Assembly (NCBI GenBank): GCA_021234535.1
Contig: CM037830.1
Coordinates: 34,259,405-34,323,404 of the forward strand
DNA: 64,000 nucleotides
Reading direction: 5' to 3'
DNA from: Stichopus chloronotus
Lineage: Eukaryota > Echinodermata > Holothuroidea > Aspidochirotida > Stichopodidae
Part shown: positions 10,501 to 20,470 of the stretch, piece by piece
Position numbering within the stretch: the first letter of the stretch is position 1
How the letters are laid out: every line of letters starts with the position of its first letter
The notes under the pieces: model-generated
The model's database searches: none
What the model saw: the letters and a program-made list of their open reading frames with translations, nothing else
What the model was told of the DNA's origin: nothing
Program-made: the position numbers and the translations under genes

Positions 10501-13500
10501 GCTCTATTTGACGATATTTGCAGTATTTGTTATCAATTTTATTGATACTGCCTACAGGTGGGGTAAGAATTTAAAGGTCTGGTGACATGCTTCCAAAAAA
10601 GAGCTTCCTTCATGCAAACGTTACAAAGTAAAACCCTCCATGAAAATCCGTTGGAATTTTGTTTATATCTATTACCGTTTTTGAGATATGACTTTTCAAA
10701 GTTTGAAGAAAATGCAAAACAGATGACGTGGAGTGTTGCACAGTGTCAGTTTTTCTTTTGTTAACCCTATATAATTTGCCTCTTAATTACTTAATTACTG
10801 AGTTTCATATTGGTGCGTGATATCGATATTTTTGAAGGAGAAAATACATGCTTCCAAAATAAAACCCTCTGGACATATAAAATTCTCAAATGACCTTGAA
10901 ATAAAGGTTACATAACAAAGGATTAACATAAGACATATCCTGGGAGTCCCTCTCCTGACATCACAAATTTGCATATTTAGTTTAGATGTTTATTCATGAC
11001 ACAGCTGTGAGACACTAATTTGCCTGTAAATTTGTCAATTTTTGACGGATGTTGACGCAATTTGTGGCTATTTTCAACATTTTGAATGCCTAATGCACCC
11101 AATACCTCAAAATGTCATTTTCATGTCACCAGACCTTTAACAAAGTAGTAAGATTATCTTTTTCACCTTAAAAGTTGGCAAAAGGAAAAAGTGTGATGTG
11201 GTTTACAGCTGATACTGTAATTTCCTTGAGAAGTGGAGCTTTCGTTGAGCTCTGTTGGTCTGGAACTTGGTCAGATGTCATCGTCACTTCATTGGTGTAT
11301 TATCTACTCTTTTTTCACTGTTGTTGGCATACTTTCCCATGTCATGTACTATAGTCTAAGTAGTGATAATGTGGATCATGGTGAGGGATTTAAAAGAAGT
11401 TGAAACACGGTAACATGAAAATCATTCAATGCATCGCGTATATATTACAAAACCTTTCAACAAAATGCACTGCACAGTACAGTTTGTCTGATTTTTGTAA
11501 GATTTTACCTATTTACATTATAATGTCTGGAAGATGTAAAATTCAGCCTTCAAAATGGGGATTTCAGTAGACTTGGCCAAATTCAGAAGTTCCTGGCGTG
11601 AATCATGTAGGAACTCTTTACTGTATTCAGTAAATCATTTGCAATATTTCTTTCATCGTAGGAACCCGATGAAGGAACAGGTTTCTTTGGTCCTCTTGAG
11701 GTATATTTCAACCTCTCCAGGCCAGTCAGCATCACTTCGGGTTCGCCTGTTCCCACCTTCTGCAATTCCCTCAAGCGCTACGATCACAGCGTCGATGTCT
11801 CAAACAGACGGACATCGTTTTTCTTTCCGAAGGCCCAAGTGGAGGTGAGAAAGCTATTGCAGTATTGACTGAAGTAAACATACGCACCCACTAGGAGCAT
11901 AGTGTGTCCGTTGTGGAATTGATAAATACAGTCAGTTATGTCAGTCTATGAGCTGCAACAGACAGATCAGTGAATATGTTTGTTTTCTGACTTACCCATC
12001 TTCACACAACTACCACACTCCCTTGTGTCATGGCAGAGATTACTGGTGACCTTTGAACCTGTTTGTAATGTGGTAAGTTTTGGGTCACACAAAAGAAGTT
12101 AGAAGGTCAGGTAGGCAACAACTGGTGTGGTATGATAAAAAATGTACCAGATGTCTTTGTTGGCAGAACATCAACTCACAGACCCCGTTTCTTTCTCAGT
12201 CTCTTCACATATCGAGCGAGACGACGTCCCACGAGGTCATCGACTGTCTACTGAAGAGATACAAGCTTATCGACAACCCGCACAAGTTTGCCTTGTTCGA
12301 AAGGACGGAACGTAATGGGGAAGGTAAGATACTTATTTGAAAGGAGGGCAGATAGGGTGTGGGGAAACACTGTGGATGATAGCTCCATGAGAGCCATGCT
12401 AGATATGTGTGTGTACATGTCTTTTATGACCTTGGACTGGGGATTTGCCCACACTTAGACAAGACCGAGCATCAGCAGCATTTGACATTTGTATCTTACG
12501 TAAATCTTTTACTGGAGACAAAGAATGCCCAAAATGAAGCCAAAAGGGCATAATTGTGAGTTACTTATCATTACTGTGCAAAATGGTATGTCATGGAACT
12601 GTAGGATGTAACACCATAAAGGTGACTGATCACCTTATTAATATCTCATAGAGATCAGTATCTTCATTGATAATGCTCTGCTAAGCAGTGGCGGTATATC
12701 GATATTACCGGTATTAGTCGGTATTCCCACAATACCCATACCGTCGATATGCGTTTTCAACTATATCGATATATAGTAAAGTTGATATATAGAAGGAATA
12801 TCTAAAATATCTATATTACACTACATAGTAACATAGTAGTATACTGGGTCAACTGTTGATATCGACAGTCAGTAGCAGTGACTAAGTATCGACTAAATGA
12901 CACAGATTGATAACCCTCCGTCTCATGTTACAAGGACACTTACGTTCAACTCGTGTCTCTGACCTCCATAACAAAAGCGACCCTAATAGCAGTCGCTACG
13001 CACATGTATACATGCACTCCGATCGCTGCACACGTGTATACATGCACTTTGACCGTGCAGAAGCTGTTATCGACGTTAGGTGCAGGGGTTACAGTGTCAA
13101 GTACACACACAGTGTACAGGGTTCAAAGCATCAAGTTCAGACAGCGCGGAGTACGAACGTTAGCGACACACGTTGTCACGTGGCAATTTGCGCGGGACAA
13201 CGATCACAATTTGTCATCCCTATGGAAAGTTTCAGTTTCTGTAACAAATGCGTCACAATGTACAAAAGATACAACCAAGTAAAAGGGCTGGATCACTGCA
13301 TTATAAAAACGGGTGTGGAGTGAAATTGTTAGTTTTTTTTTTCTGTTGAAGATTTTGTTCGTATCGATAAAATATCGGTCGGTATTTTAGATATGTAGAG
13401 ATATTTACGGGGCAAGCTGAAGCTCGTTGATGAATACTGACAGAGTGACAGGCGAGTTCAGCTGTACTGAGGCAAACAACGAGTTCGGTGAAACCCCTTA

Positions 13501-16500
13501 TTTCCAAGTTTGCGTAGAGTACTTAGTACTACTTAGTAGTATGTGTAAGGGCCAATTGCAAGTTATCTCACTCAGGAATCGGGCTTTTCATCCATTTAGG
13601 CGTAGTTTCAGATAAGTGGGGGATAGTTAGCCAGCAATTTTCTGAAAACGTTAGCTTGTACAGTGATGTGAAATATTCTCCAATGTCAAAGACAAGGGGC
13701 TACCTAGTTCAGTTAAATTACTTCTTTTATACGTCAAATACGAAGAAAATCTGGAGCAAGGCATCAGTGTATATCTTGCCTAGATGTGCACAGCCAGGTG
13801 CTGTTAGACATTTGCGACTTTAGTAATAAGTTTGTGATAGGGCCTCAGTCCTTTCCTTTTGTGCTTGCTACTCACATTGGGTACCGTATTCTATCAATCA
13901 CGTGAATTTGAAGAAAAAAATACCCAGTTTTAGTGCCACCAATTTTGCGTGATCGAGAAAAAAACTGAATCAAATTTTACTACGGAAACAGAATTTACCA
14001 ATTTTGGAGAAGTTTCTGAAACTATACATTTTGATTAAAAATGTTTATTAACGAAAAGCACATGGTTTACAGCTGTTTTAAGTTTCCTTATAAATTTTAC
14101 AATCGTTATCAAAGCCGCAAACTTCTACTTATAACACTACAGTACGCACGTAGTACGCAAGTCGAACCCAGCAGACCAGCTGCAGCTGGCCAAAACACCT
14201 GTTTGAATCAACCGTGCATTCCCCATGACCTCGTGCACTAACTACGGTATTATTAGCCCGCTAAGAAGAGGAGGTAACTTCGTAAGCAAACATATTTGCA
14301 ACCGTAGCGCCACAATATATCATACTTATCGAAGTTCTCTTTTTCTACAAATGCAAGATTGAATCTCAATATTGAAAACAGTAGGATACATTTATACGTT
14401 TCTTTAAATAACATTAACTCTGTAATTAACAAACAGTCCGCTGTTTTTTTCAAAGGGAATGAAATACGTACACATTTCCGAGGTGGATAGGCTATTCGCA
14501 ACATACCTAACTATGTTAGGATATAATTAGCGTAAATTTATAGAAGGCTTTGCGTGATCTTTCGTACATTTTTAATAAAAGTCTTTTGGTACATTTAAAG
14601 GTTAACAATACATGTAATATAGTTTGGTTTACATGAAATATGCAACATTTCGTGAATCACTTAAGTTTTGAAGTAATATCGAATGATTTCTTTTGATCAA
14701 AATTTTGTTACCCTGGTGAAGTGGTTTTTGGCCTAACACTAAAATGCTCATTAAATGGCTATTAATACACACGCGGGCAATTCTAACAAGAGTAACGAAA
14801 GATCACGGAGACGTACAACTGCCGTTTAAGTCTGAAACGGAAAGTCACAGAAATTGGAAAGATAAAACTGGAGGAATCTGAGAAGTGAAAAGTGGGATAT
14901 CCCATTTTTTAACGCAGAAAATCAGACAGGGGGGCTGTCCACAATTTTGACTCGGAGTTGACAAGTATTTATGATTACTATAAAAAAAAAACAAGCAAAC
15001 AAACAGAAAACAGCACAAGACAACCAAAGATTACAATTAATACAGTACATTTACAGTAGCTCTCGATCATTCATAGTCAAGTCCTACATAACGTATACCA
15101 TTTAAAGCACATTTACTGTGTGTACCTGTTCCACGAAAATATCGATATTACCGGTATTATCGGTATTTTGAAGTCGGTATATCGATATTTTTATTTTGGA
15201 GTACCGACCCACCTTATGCTCTGCAAACATCACTTGCTTACAATTTGCAGAAAGTTATCAAGAGGGAACTGAAGGACACAAGAGATATTTTAACTAATCA
15301 TCTTTAAATACACTGCATCATGACACATTTTTCTATCTCGTCGTAAAAAATTATGTAACGTGTAAGGCAACCCGACAATCTCGTCCTTGTGACTTTTGAT
15401 TTTTGACTATTTGCAAAAGTATCTCATGTTTTGTCCTCTCGCACATTCCAAACAAGTGACATGAGTAACACGGAACGCAAACCCCCCGCTGATGCTTTAT
15501 TGCCTCTCTTCCGTATTTCAGTGCTGATGAGAAAGTTGGAGGACGAAGATACACCCCTGATGAACGTTCTCTTCTGGGGACCAAACAACACAGAGAAGAG
15601 CATGGAACTGAGAGAAAATGAAACTGGAATTGTTCAGGTAAATAGTGAAATAGATCTCTGCCCCCACTGTTCTACGAGAGGTGATTTAAAGCCTCATTTT
15701 ATACTCTTCTGTCAGTATTGCATTGAATCGAATTAAAGTTTATTTCTATACTCCATTTCAAAATTAGCAATACATATGATAGTAAATTAGGAACTTATTT
15801 TATTACAAGTGAGCAAAAATTAAACAGCAGAATATAACACATAGTGGAACAAGAAAGAGCAACACTTTTCGAGTCTGATCCCTTTCTTAAGGTACAAAAC
15901 AAAATAAGCAAAATCAAGGGGAAAAAAAGAAAAGAGAAGAATGACATGTAAAAATAACAAATCATAAACAACATATTCCAGGATTATTAATCACATTGTA
16001 TTGTTACTTACAAAGCAAAATATTGTATTGTTACTCACTAAGCAAAATAAATAAGAAAAAGAAAAGAGAAGAATGACCTTTTAAAAATAACAAATCATAA
16101 ACAAAATGTTTCAGGATCATAAATTACATTGTATTGTTACTTAATAGGAATTTTTTTAGTTTGTTCTCGAATATGGAGATACGTGGGGATGATGGAACGT
16201 TATGACTTAGTGAATTCCAAAAGTGCACACCTGTGCTTTTTAATTGAGAGTGAGCTAGGCTAGTTCTGGTTTGTGGCTGATTTAATAAGTGTCTCGTTTC
16301 AGTATTATGGTTGTTGCACTTGGAGTTGTAGGTATAGAAGTGATCAAAAGGTGAAGGAAGCAGGTCATACCTAGATTTGAAGACAAAAATGCCCAGCTGG
16401 TACTTAAATAAGTCGTTAATTGAGAGTTATCTTAACTCTTTGAAAAGAGATGCACTGGGCGCTTTGTAGGGTGCATTACATATGTTTCAAACAATTCTTT

Positions 16501-16970
16501 TCACAGTGTGCTGCCATTTCAAAGCCACGTTAGCACCCCTATGCCCCCCACCTCTCTCTTTTTGTCATCCTCCAATTTTAATTTATGAGGAGAAACATAG
16601 AATGCAGTAGGTCAGACGAAAAGCAAGGAAATATGTGAGTTACAAGATGCTAAGTGCCAATGTGGCTGCACATAGATCAGCATTGCATCCCAGCTGCATA
16701 GGTAAGCCATAAACAGGAAGCCTATTCTTCCTTAGCAACGATCCCAATGACTTCCTTTGTTTTTATCTAAACATTGTCTCTCTGGTCTTTCAGTGGGAAG
16801 CGTTCACTGTTCCTGAGTTGGACAACTTTCTCCGAATCCTGGAGAAGGAAGAAGAGGAATACATCGAACAAGTCAGGAAGAAGTACGTGAAATACCAAAC
16901 GGCCCTCCAAGAAGCCCTGGAGACGGCAGGAACTAAAAAAGAAGAAGAAGAAGAAAATAAGGATGTCTGA
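7440..16970 (+). CDS. RASSF5: RASSF1/3/5-type Ras-association domain protein, partial gene (six exons found, 5' end missing)
   Basis: C1-type RASSF proteins are cytosolic or membrane-recruited scaffolds that bind Ras/Rap-GTP through a Ras-association (RA) domain. They bind MST/Hippo kinases through a C-terminal SARAH helix. Six plus-strand exons (7440-7570, 10334-10423, 11662-11844, 12200-12323, 15522-15637, 16794-16970) have consensus AG/GT borders and compatible phases. Together they give about 273 codons. The order is C1 second half, pre-RA helix (SREELLRRTAEYNAETGHK), RA domain (RRTSFFFPK, DNPHKFALFER, ENETGIVQ) and SARAH helix (FLRILEKEEEEYIEQV) with an acidic/lysine tail. The wording is closest to vertebrate RASSF5/NORE1 (LHISS, ENETG, LRILEKEE), but an invertebrate gene ancestral to RASSF1/3/5 is equally possible. 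The C1 start is missing, so the true start is upstream or unrecognised. The gene is convergent with the makorin gene downstream. Confidence 0.9.
8600..10330. other. RASSF intron sequence, no genes seen
   Basis: This is the main part of the intron between 7570 and 10334. I see no coding signal. It holds one diverged copy of interspersed family A near 9815, a short C run at 8632-8639 and many TACTGTA words. Confidence 0.6.
9815..9910. repeat. interspersed repeat family A, copy 3
   Basis: The diverged block order CTCTCCTCACT, ACCTGTCT, GACATAACATGCAC and CCAACAGTACTGG matches the copies at 2448 and 63650. It lies in a RASSF intron. Confidence 0.5.
10334..10423 (+). CDS. RASSF5: RASSF exon: linker helix before the RA domain
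   Basis: Ninety bases, phase 0 to phase 0, acceptor ACCACAG|GAC and donor GTG|GTGAGT. It encodes 30 residues including SLSREELLRRTAEYNAETGH. This corresponds to the conserved LSQEEI...EYNSQVTGH segment that links C1 and RA domains in RASSF1 and RASSF5. The reading frame differs from the longer chance frame that overlaps it. Confidence 0.85.
10571..11140. mobile_element. 570-bp MITE with perfect 19-bp terminal inverted repeats
   Basis: TTAAAGGTCTGGTGACATG at 10571-10589 is the exact reverse complement of 11122-11140. The target duplication is ambiguous because the ends include it: TTAA (TTAA|AGGTCTGG, piggyBac-like) or TA (TA|AAGGTCTGG, Tc1/mariner-like). The inside is AT-rich and noncoding, and contains a second ACATGCTTCCAAAA copy at about 10846 besides the one at 10585. 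It is nonautonomous and inserted in a RASSF intron. Confidence 0.85.
11662..11844 (+). CDS. RASSF5: RASSF exon: N-terminal part of the RA domain
   Basis: Acceptor ATCGTAG|GAA and donor GAG|GTGAGA, 183 bases, phase 0 on both sides. It encodes the first RA strands (TGFFGPLEVYFNLSRPVSI, matching TGFIKV..KL.RPVS in vertebrates), a variable serine/proline loop, and RRTSFFFPKAQVE, matching the conserved RRTSFYLPKDA. All expected framework positions are present. Confidence 0.88.
12200..12323 (+). CDS. RASSF5: RASSF exon: central RA domain
   Basis: I place the acceptor at TTTCTTTCTCAG|TCT, after a good pyrimidine tract, so that SLHISSETTSHEVIDCLLKR joins directly to the previous exon as in RASSF5 (LHISSTTT..EVI..LLKK). 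AG sites a little upstream, at about 12168 and 12180, are less consistent with the family. The donor is GAAG|GTAAGA, leaving phase 1. The exon contains the signature LIDNPHKFALFERTERNGE. Confidence 0.88.
12682..15216. mobile_element. hAT-like transposon remnant with 8-bp target duplication
   Basis: The 8-mer TGCTCTGC lies at 12674-12681 and again at 15217-15224, bracketing a 2535-base segment. The ends are imperfect inverted repeats: TAAGCAGTGGCGGTA on the left, TAAGGTGGGTCGGTA as the complement of the right end (11 of 15 match). An 8-bp duplication and YARNG-like termini are hAT hallmarks. Subterminal regions carry clustered ATCGATATTACCGGTATT words, also near 13360-13410. No transposase was recognised, so it is decayed or nonautonomous and possibly composite. 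It sits in the RASSF intron between exons 12200 and 15522. Confidence 0.7.
15522..15637 (+). CDS. RASSF5: RASSF exon: C-terminal part of the RA domain
   Basis: Acceptor CGTATTTCAG|TG (two bases complete a valine codon) and donor CAG|GTAAAT, phase 0 at the end. It encodes LMRKLEDEDTPLMNVLFWG followed by PNNTEKSMELRENETGIVQ. This matches ...KLLDDEQPL.LRLLAGP....SFVLKENETGEV of RASSF1 and RASSF5. The usual LRLLAGP has become MNVLFWGP, so the last RA strand is fairly diverged. Confidence 0.88.
15840..16430 (-). mobile_element. 5'-truncated LINE: reverse-transcriptase C-terminus plus 3' UTR, antisense to RASSF
   Basis: On the minus strand, 16426 down to the TAA at 16124-16126 is one intact 101-codon frame without an ATG. 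It reads LSINDLFKYQLGIFVFKSRY, later STGVHFWNSLSHN and IFENKLKKFLL, typical of the extreme C-terminus of non-LTR retrotransposon ORF2 proteins. Below it, 15898-16144 is a roughly 132-base direct duplication (GAAAAGAGAAGAATGAC twice) in the presumed 3' UTR. A 5' truncation of this kind is normal for target-primed insertion. The frame is undamaged, suggesting a fairly young insertion. The clade is not assigned. Confidence 0.75.
16794..16970 (+). CDS. RASSF5: RASSF terminal exon: SARAH domain and stop
   Basis: Acceptor CTTTCAG|TGG, 59 codons including the TGA at 16968-16970. It begins WEAFTVPELDNFLRILEKEE and continues through a charged amphipathic helix (QVRKKYVKYQTALQEALETA). This is the SARAH coiled-coil that pairs with MST1/2-type kinases in the RASSF family. 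The last 14 residues are a low-complexity Lys/Glu tail. Match to RASSF5 (ILEKEEQDKIQQVQKKY) is strong. Confidence 0.92.
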   Translation, partial: WEAFTVPELDNFLRILEKEEEEYIEQVRKKYVKYQTALQEALETAGTKKEEEEENKDV

Positions 16971-17130
16971 ACAGCCTTGCAGTCAATGTTGTCTTCGTTG
17001 ATATTATGTGGGGTAAAAATGTAGCTAAGTGATTAATGTCACATGAAAAGTCTCGGATTTTTGTTGTCCTGCAAGTCAGATGAAGTATTTGTAGTTTGTC
17101 TGAGACTGGGATTTGGGTATGGTGCTAAAT

Positions 17131-17152
17131 GGAGGGGGGGGGGGTGGGTGGG
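17131..17152 (+). promoter_or_regulatory. potential G-quadruplex in RASSF 3' UTR
   Basis: A G run of eleven followed by TGGGTGGG satisfies the G3+N1-7 four-tract rule on the sense strand, about 165 bases after the stop codon. Only the sequence pattern is seen; folding is not shown. Confidence 0.4.
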
Positions 17153-17639
17153 AATGTGATTTGGGTGTCATTATGGCAAGTTGACGAAAGTAAGGAGTGG
17201 ATGAAGTTTATACGTACGGAATAGATTGGCAAGTGACTAACATGTAACTATAGTATTGGATAGCTTTACTTTGCAGTTGCTCCTTTAGAAAGAGATAGTT
17301 TGCAATCACTTAGAAAAGTTTGCTTGGGTGTTAGGTAGAAGGTGGTTCATTCACTTCCTTCTGTTCTGTGTGACTTTCAGGAAAATTTTAATTACTCTTT
17401 GAATTCAATGTGCGTGTCATTCATTTCAACAGTAAATATGAAGTTTTGCCAGACAACCCTTCTCTTATGGTTGATTTCCTATCGTTTAACTATCTTCTTT
17501 TCTCACGTGATATTAGCTTGATTCACTTTCTCCTTGTCGTGCGGCATTGTTTTCATTGTTGTTGATCTTCAGTACTTTGAATGTTTTTTTTTGTCTCTCG
17601 GCCAATCTCACGGAGCTCACTTCTCTTGAGTCAGGAGTA

Positions 17640-17745
17640 TTGGTCTTACTTCTCACTTACCTGTATCAGCACAACAACTGAATTCTCATCTACTGTAATA
17701 GAATTCCAGTAACCTATCAACACCACAGTTGTTGAGTTTGGTTGC
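17640..17745. repeat. interspersed repeat family A, copy 4
   Basis: CTTACTTCTCACTTACCTGT, then CAGCACAACAACTGAATTCT, CATCTACTGT and CCAGTAACCTATCAACACCA appear in the same order as in the copy near 63650. It lies in the presumed RASSF 3' UTR. Confidence 0.55.
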
Positions 17746-19859
17746 CATCTAGTGCATATTGGGTTAGTGAGTTCCTTTCTCGTTCTCCTCAGAATAGGAA
17801 CTTCATCGTCTGGCTGATGAGGGCAGAGCTCACTATTTACAGATAGGCCAGAAGCTCAAAGAAACTAAGTAATAAAAGGAAACAAAACAGAAAGGGCATT
17901 GGAAGTTGGTGAATGGTGATTTTTATCTGAAATTTTCTTTGCATTAATTAGCTTTAGTATTGTGTGTGATCTGTTTAATTAAGAGTAGTAGGTTTTAAGT
18001 CAATAGATATCGCTAATTGCTACTTTCATCTCACAATTTACGCTCTGCGTTTGCCGTTTTAAATCCTAGATTTTGTGGGTTTTAATTTTTTTTTTTGTGT
18101 ATAAATCTGCTTCACTTGCTTGCAGTGCCAACTAAACTGATCATGGGTGTGGATTTTAAGTTGCATGTTGTTTCTTCTTGTGTGAATGTGTCTGTTGCTT
18201 TATTTTCTTCTAGAGGGCTGCTTTTGCTTTTTTTCTTAAATGGTGGACTTCTTTTCCACCTTCTTTGATTGTGATGGGTATTCTGAGCATGTCGGTGCAG
18301 AAGTTTGTGGGTCATGTCACTCGTGAGTATGTCTGCAGTGTGTATTTCCTGGTGTGCATTGTGAGAATTTGTTTGCAATGCAAGGAGTGTGTTTATTACA
18401 TTATCCTCAATGTATAGCAAAGAATTAAGATGTTAAATGCAATCAAAGACTTTTGTAATGGATTCTGTTAAAGAAAAAAAACTGAGGCATCATGAAGGGT
18501 GAGACACAGTTTTCTCTCTGCAAAACAACCCACATTTGAACAAGTTTGTAGAATGAAAGTTGTAACGTGCTAAATTCAAGGCATTTGGCCAATGCTGGGT
18601 CCAAATGAATGCAATCGATACTAGGGCTAAGAGCAATTATTATTTTCTTTCAAGTGTACTATTCCGTCCTGCCTCTAAGATGCTTTAGCTGCTTTAAATG
18701 TTTTTATTTGTTTGATACGTCTTTTGACGTTTTCCATTCCACTCTGAGAGTTATACCTAGAATCACACCTTCTAAAGTTTTAGGTGAAAACATTCTTTTC
18801 TTCGTCAAATGGAATGCAGAATGATGTCTCTCATGGAGATGGAAAAAACACTTCACGTTTAAGGCAGGGAAGTATTTGTGGATGTCAAAAACTGAATGGC
18901 CTCCCTCTATCTACTAAATGGCTGTTTAACCAGAAAGAAAGAACAGATGCACTGCAGCAAACTAGCAGAATGCTGAAGTTGTGAACAGGTTTGAATTACG
19001 TCAGCTTAGTCACCGTTGTTGAGAGATAAGTTGAGTCGTCCACGTCGAGAGGAATGTGAAAGGTTATCTCTTCTGTAAGTGATAACCAGTCTTTCCCTCC
19101 AGACCGGAAGGCTGGCTATCAGGGAGGTCAATAAAGTGGTTCGATTCCAATGACCTTGCAATCATTATGAAACAGGTTTATATAGCAGAGCAGCAGGTGT
19201 CCTGTATATTGTGTAATAGTATTACCGTTAAGTCAATATGCCTTGCGATACGTCTGAGCTTTCGGTGAACTCCACTCGAATGGAACATTTCGTCTGTTTC
19301 ATAAAGTATCTCAAAGATGTGAGAAAATTTTTGTAACTTTTGACTGAAGCTATATACAGCATTAATGAATGTATTGTATTATTAAGTCTATCCTAATGTA
19401 TAATAAAAATAGTGTGAATATGTATACATGTACATTAATAAAAGAATTTATCATCATCATATTAGCATCATTGTAAACAATAAGCTTTAAGTATTCAAGT
19501 ATTTAAGTATCAATTTAAGGAACTAGTACTGTGTTATTTCCCTCTATCTGCAGTGACTGTTATCTCGGCTATCAGTCTGACTAGAATTGTTTCAGTGTAT
19601 TCCTGTAGTCCTCTGGTGTAACCCAATTTCTTTAAGATTTGGTCAATATCATCTATGAAACTGTGCCCTTATGACATAAGTTTTAAGTAGCTCAAAACTT
19701 TGTACAAATTTCCTGCCACGATGTACGTTGACCATCAAAGTAAGACCACATAGTAGACCACTTGCAGTGATGTCAAGCTAGTTTTGACTTTGGTCACAGT
19801 TTCCATTGTAATTATGACAGTCATTTGTGATCCCCAGGGACCAGTCTCAGTGTCGTATA

Positions 19860-20470
19860 ATATTACTTATGTGGTGGTAACCGGTGTCCACTTCAACACT
19901 TTGTTGTTCGTTATAACATTTTGAGTTAATCAGTGTTCGCCATCACTGCTGTACATTGCAACGGTGGCCAATGTCTTCCTACACTGTGGTATATTGTAAT
20001 GTGGTGGTGAACAGGGACTAGGTGCAATGTGGCACAGCATAATTTAGGGTAACCACAAAACCCTGCTATACTGTAACAAGTTGCAACCAGTGAACACAAG
20101 ACTTGTACATTATAACATGTGACACTAACTAGTGATTGGTTAACAGGATAGTCCATTTTACTCTTCACTATGGTACACTGTAATGTATGGTGGTAGCTGG
20201 TGTCTAATGAGACTGTGGTACATTGTGACAGGTGGCTGTATCCTGTGACTACTTACAGTGTTGTGCATCTTGCCTTAGGTTCTCCACTTAAATACTCTGG
20301 TACGCTGTACCACATGGTAACCACTGATCACAGTGTTGTACACTCTGACTACAGATAGTCACTGAGACTATGCTATGCTTAAGTACTTGGTAGCCAGTGA
20401 TTACGATGTTGTACAATGTTGACTAGTAGTAATCACCTGTAACCACTTACGTCGTGGAGGATTTTTATGT
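19860..20470. repeat. degenerate tandem repeat field, unit about 50-60 bases
   Basis: Loosely repeated words recur every 50-60 bases: GTACATTGTAAC, GTGGTAACCAGTG, CACTGTGGTA and related forms. Examples are at about 19870, 19950, 19985, 20105, 20165, 20215, 20310 and 20395. Divergence between units is high, so copy number is uncertain. This looks like an ancient satellite or minisatellite. Confidence 0.5.

Larger units (their letters stand above)
16971..19450 (+). other. probable RASSF 3' UTR and downstream sequence
   Basis: No coding signal is seen after the RASSF stop. Candidate polyadenylation signals on the sense strand are AATAAA at 17871, 19130, 19402 and 19437. Which is used cannot be told from sequence, so the 3' UTR could be about 0.9 to 2.5 kb. 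A G-rich run lies at 17131-17152 and a copy of family A near 17640. Confidence 0.45.

Noticed and set aside
19080..19160. GGTTCGATTCC near 19138, like a tRNA T-loop
   Set aside because: No acceptor stem, D arm or anticodon arm can be folded around it, and the T-stem has a mismatch.
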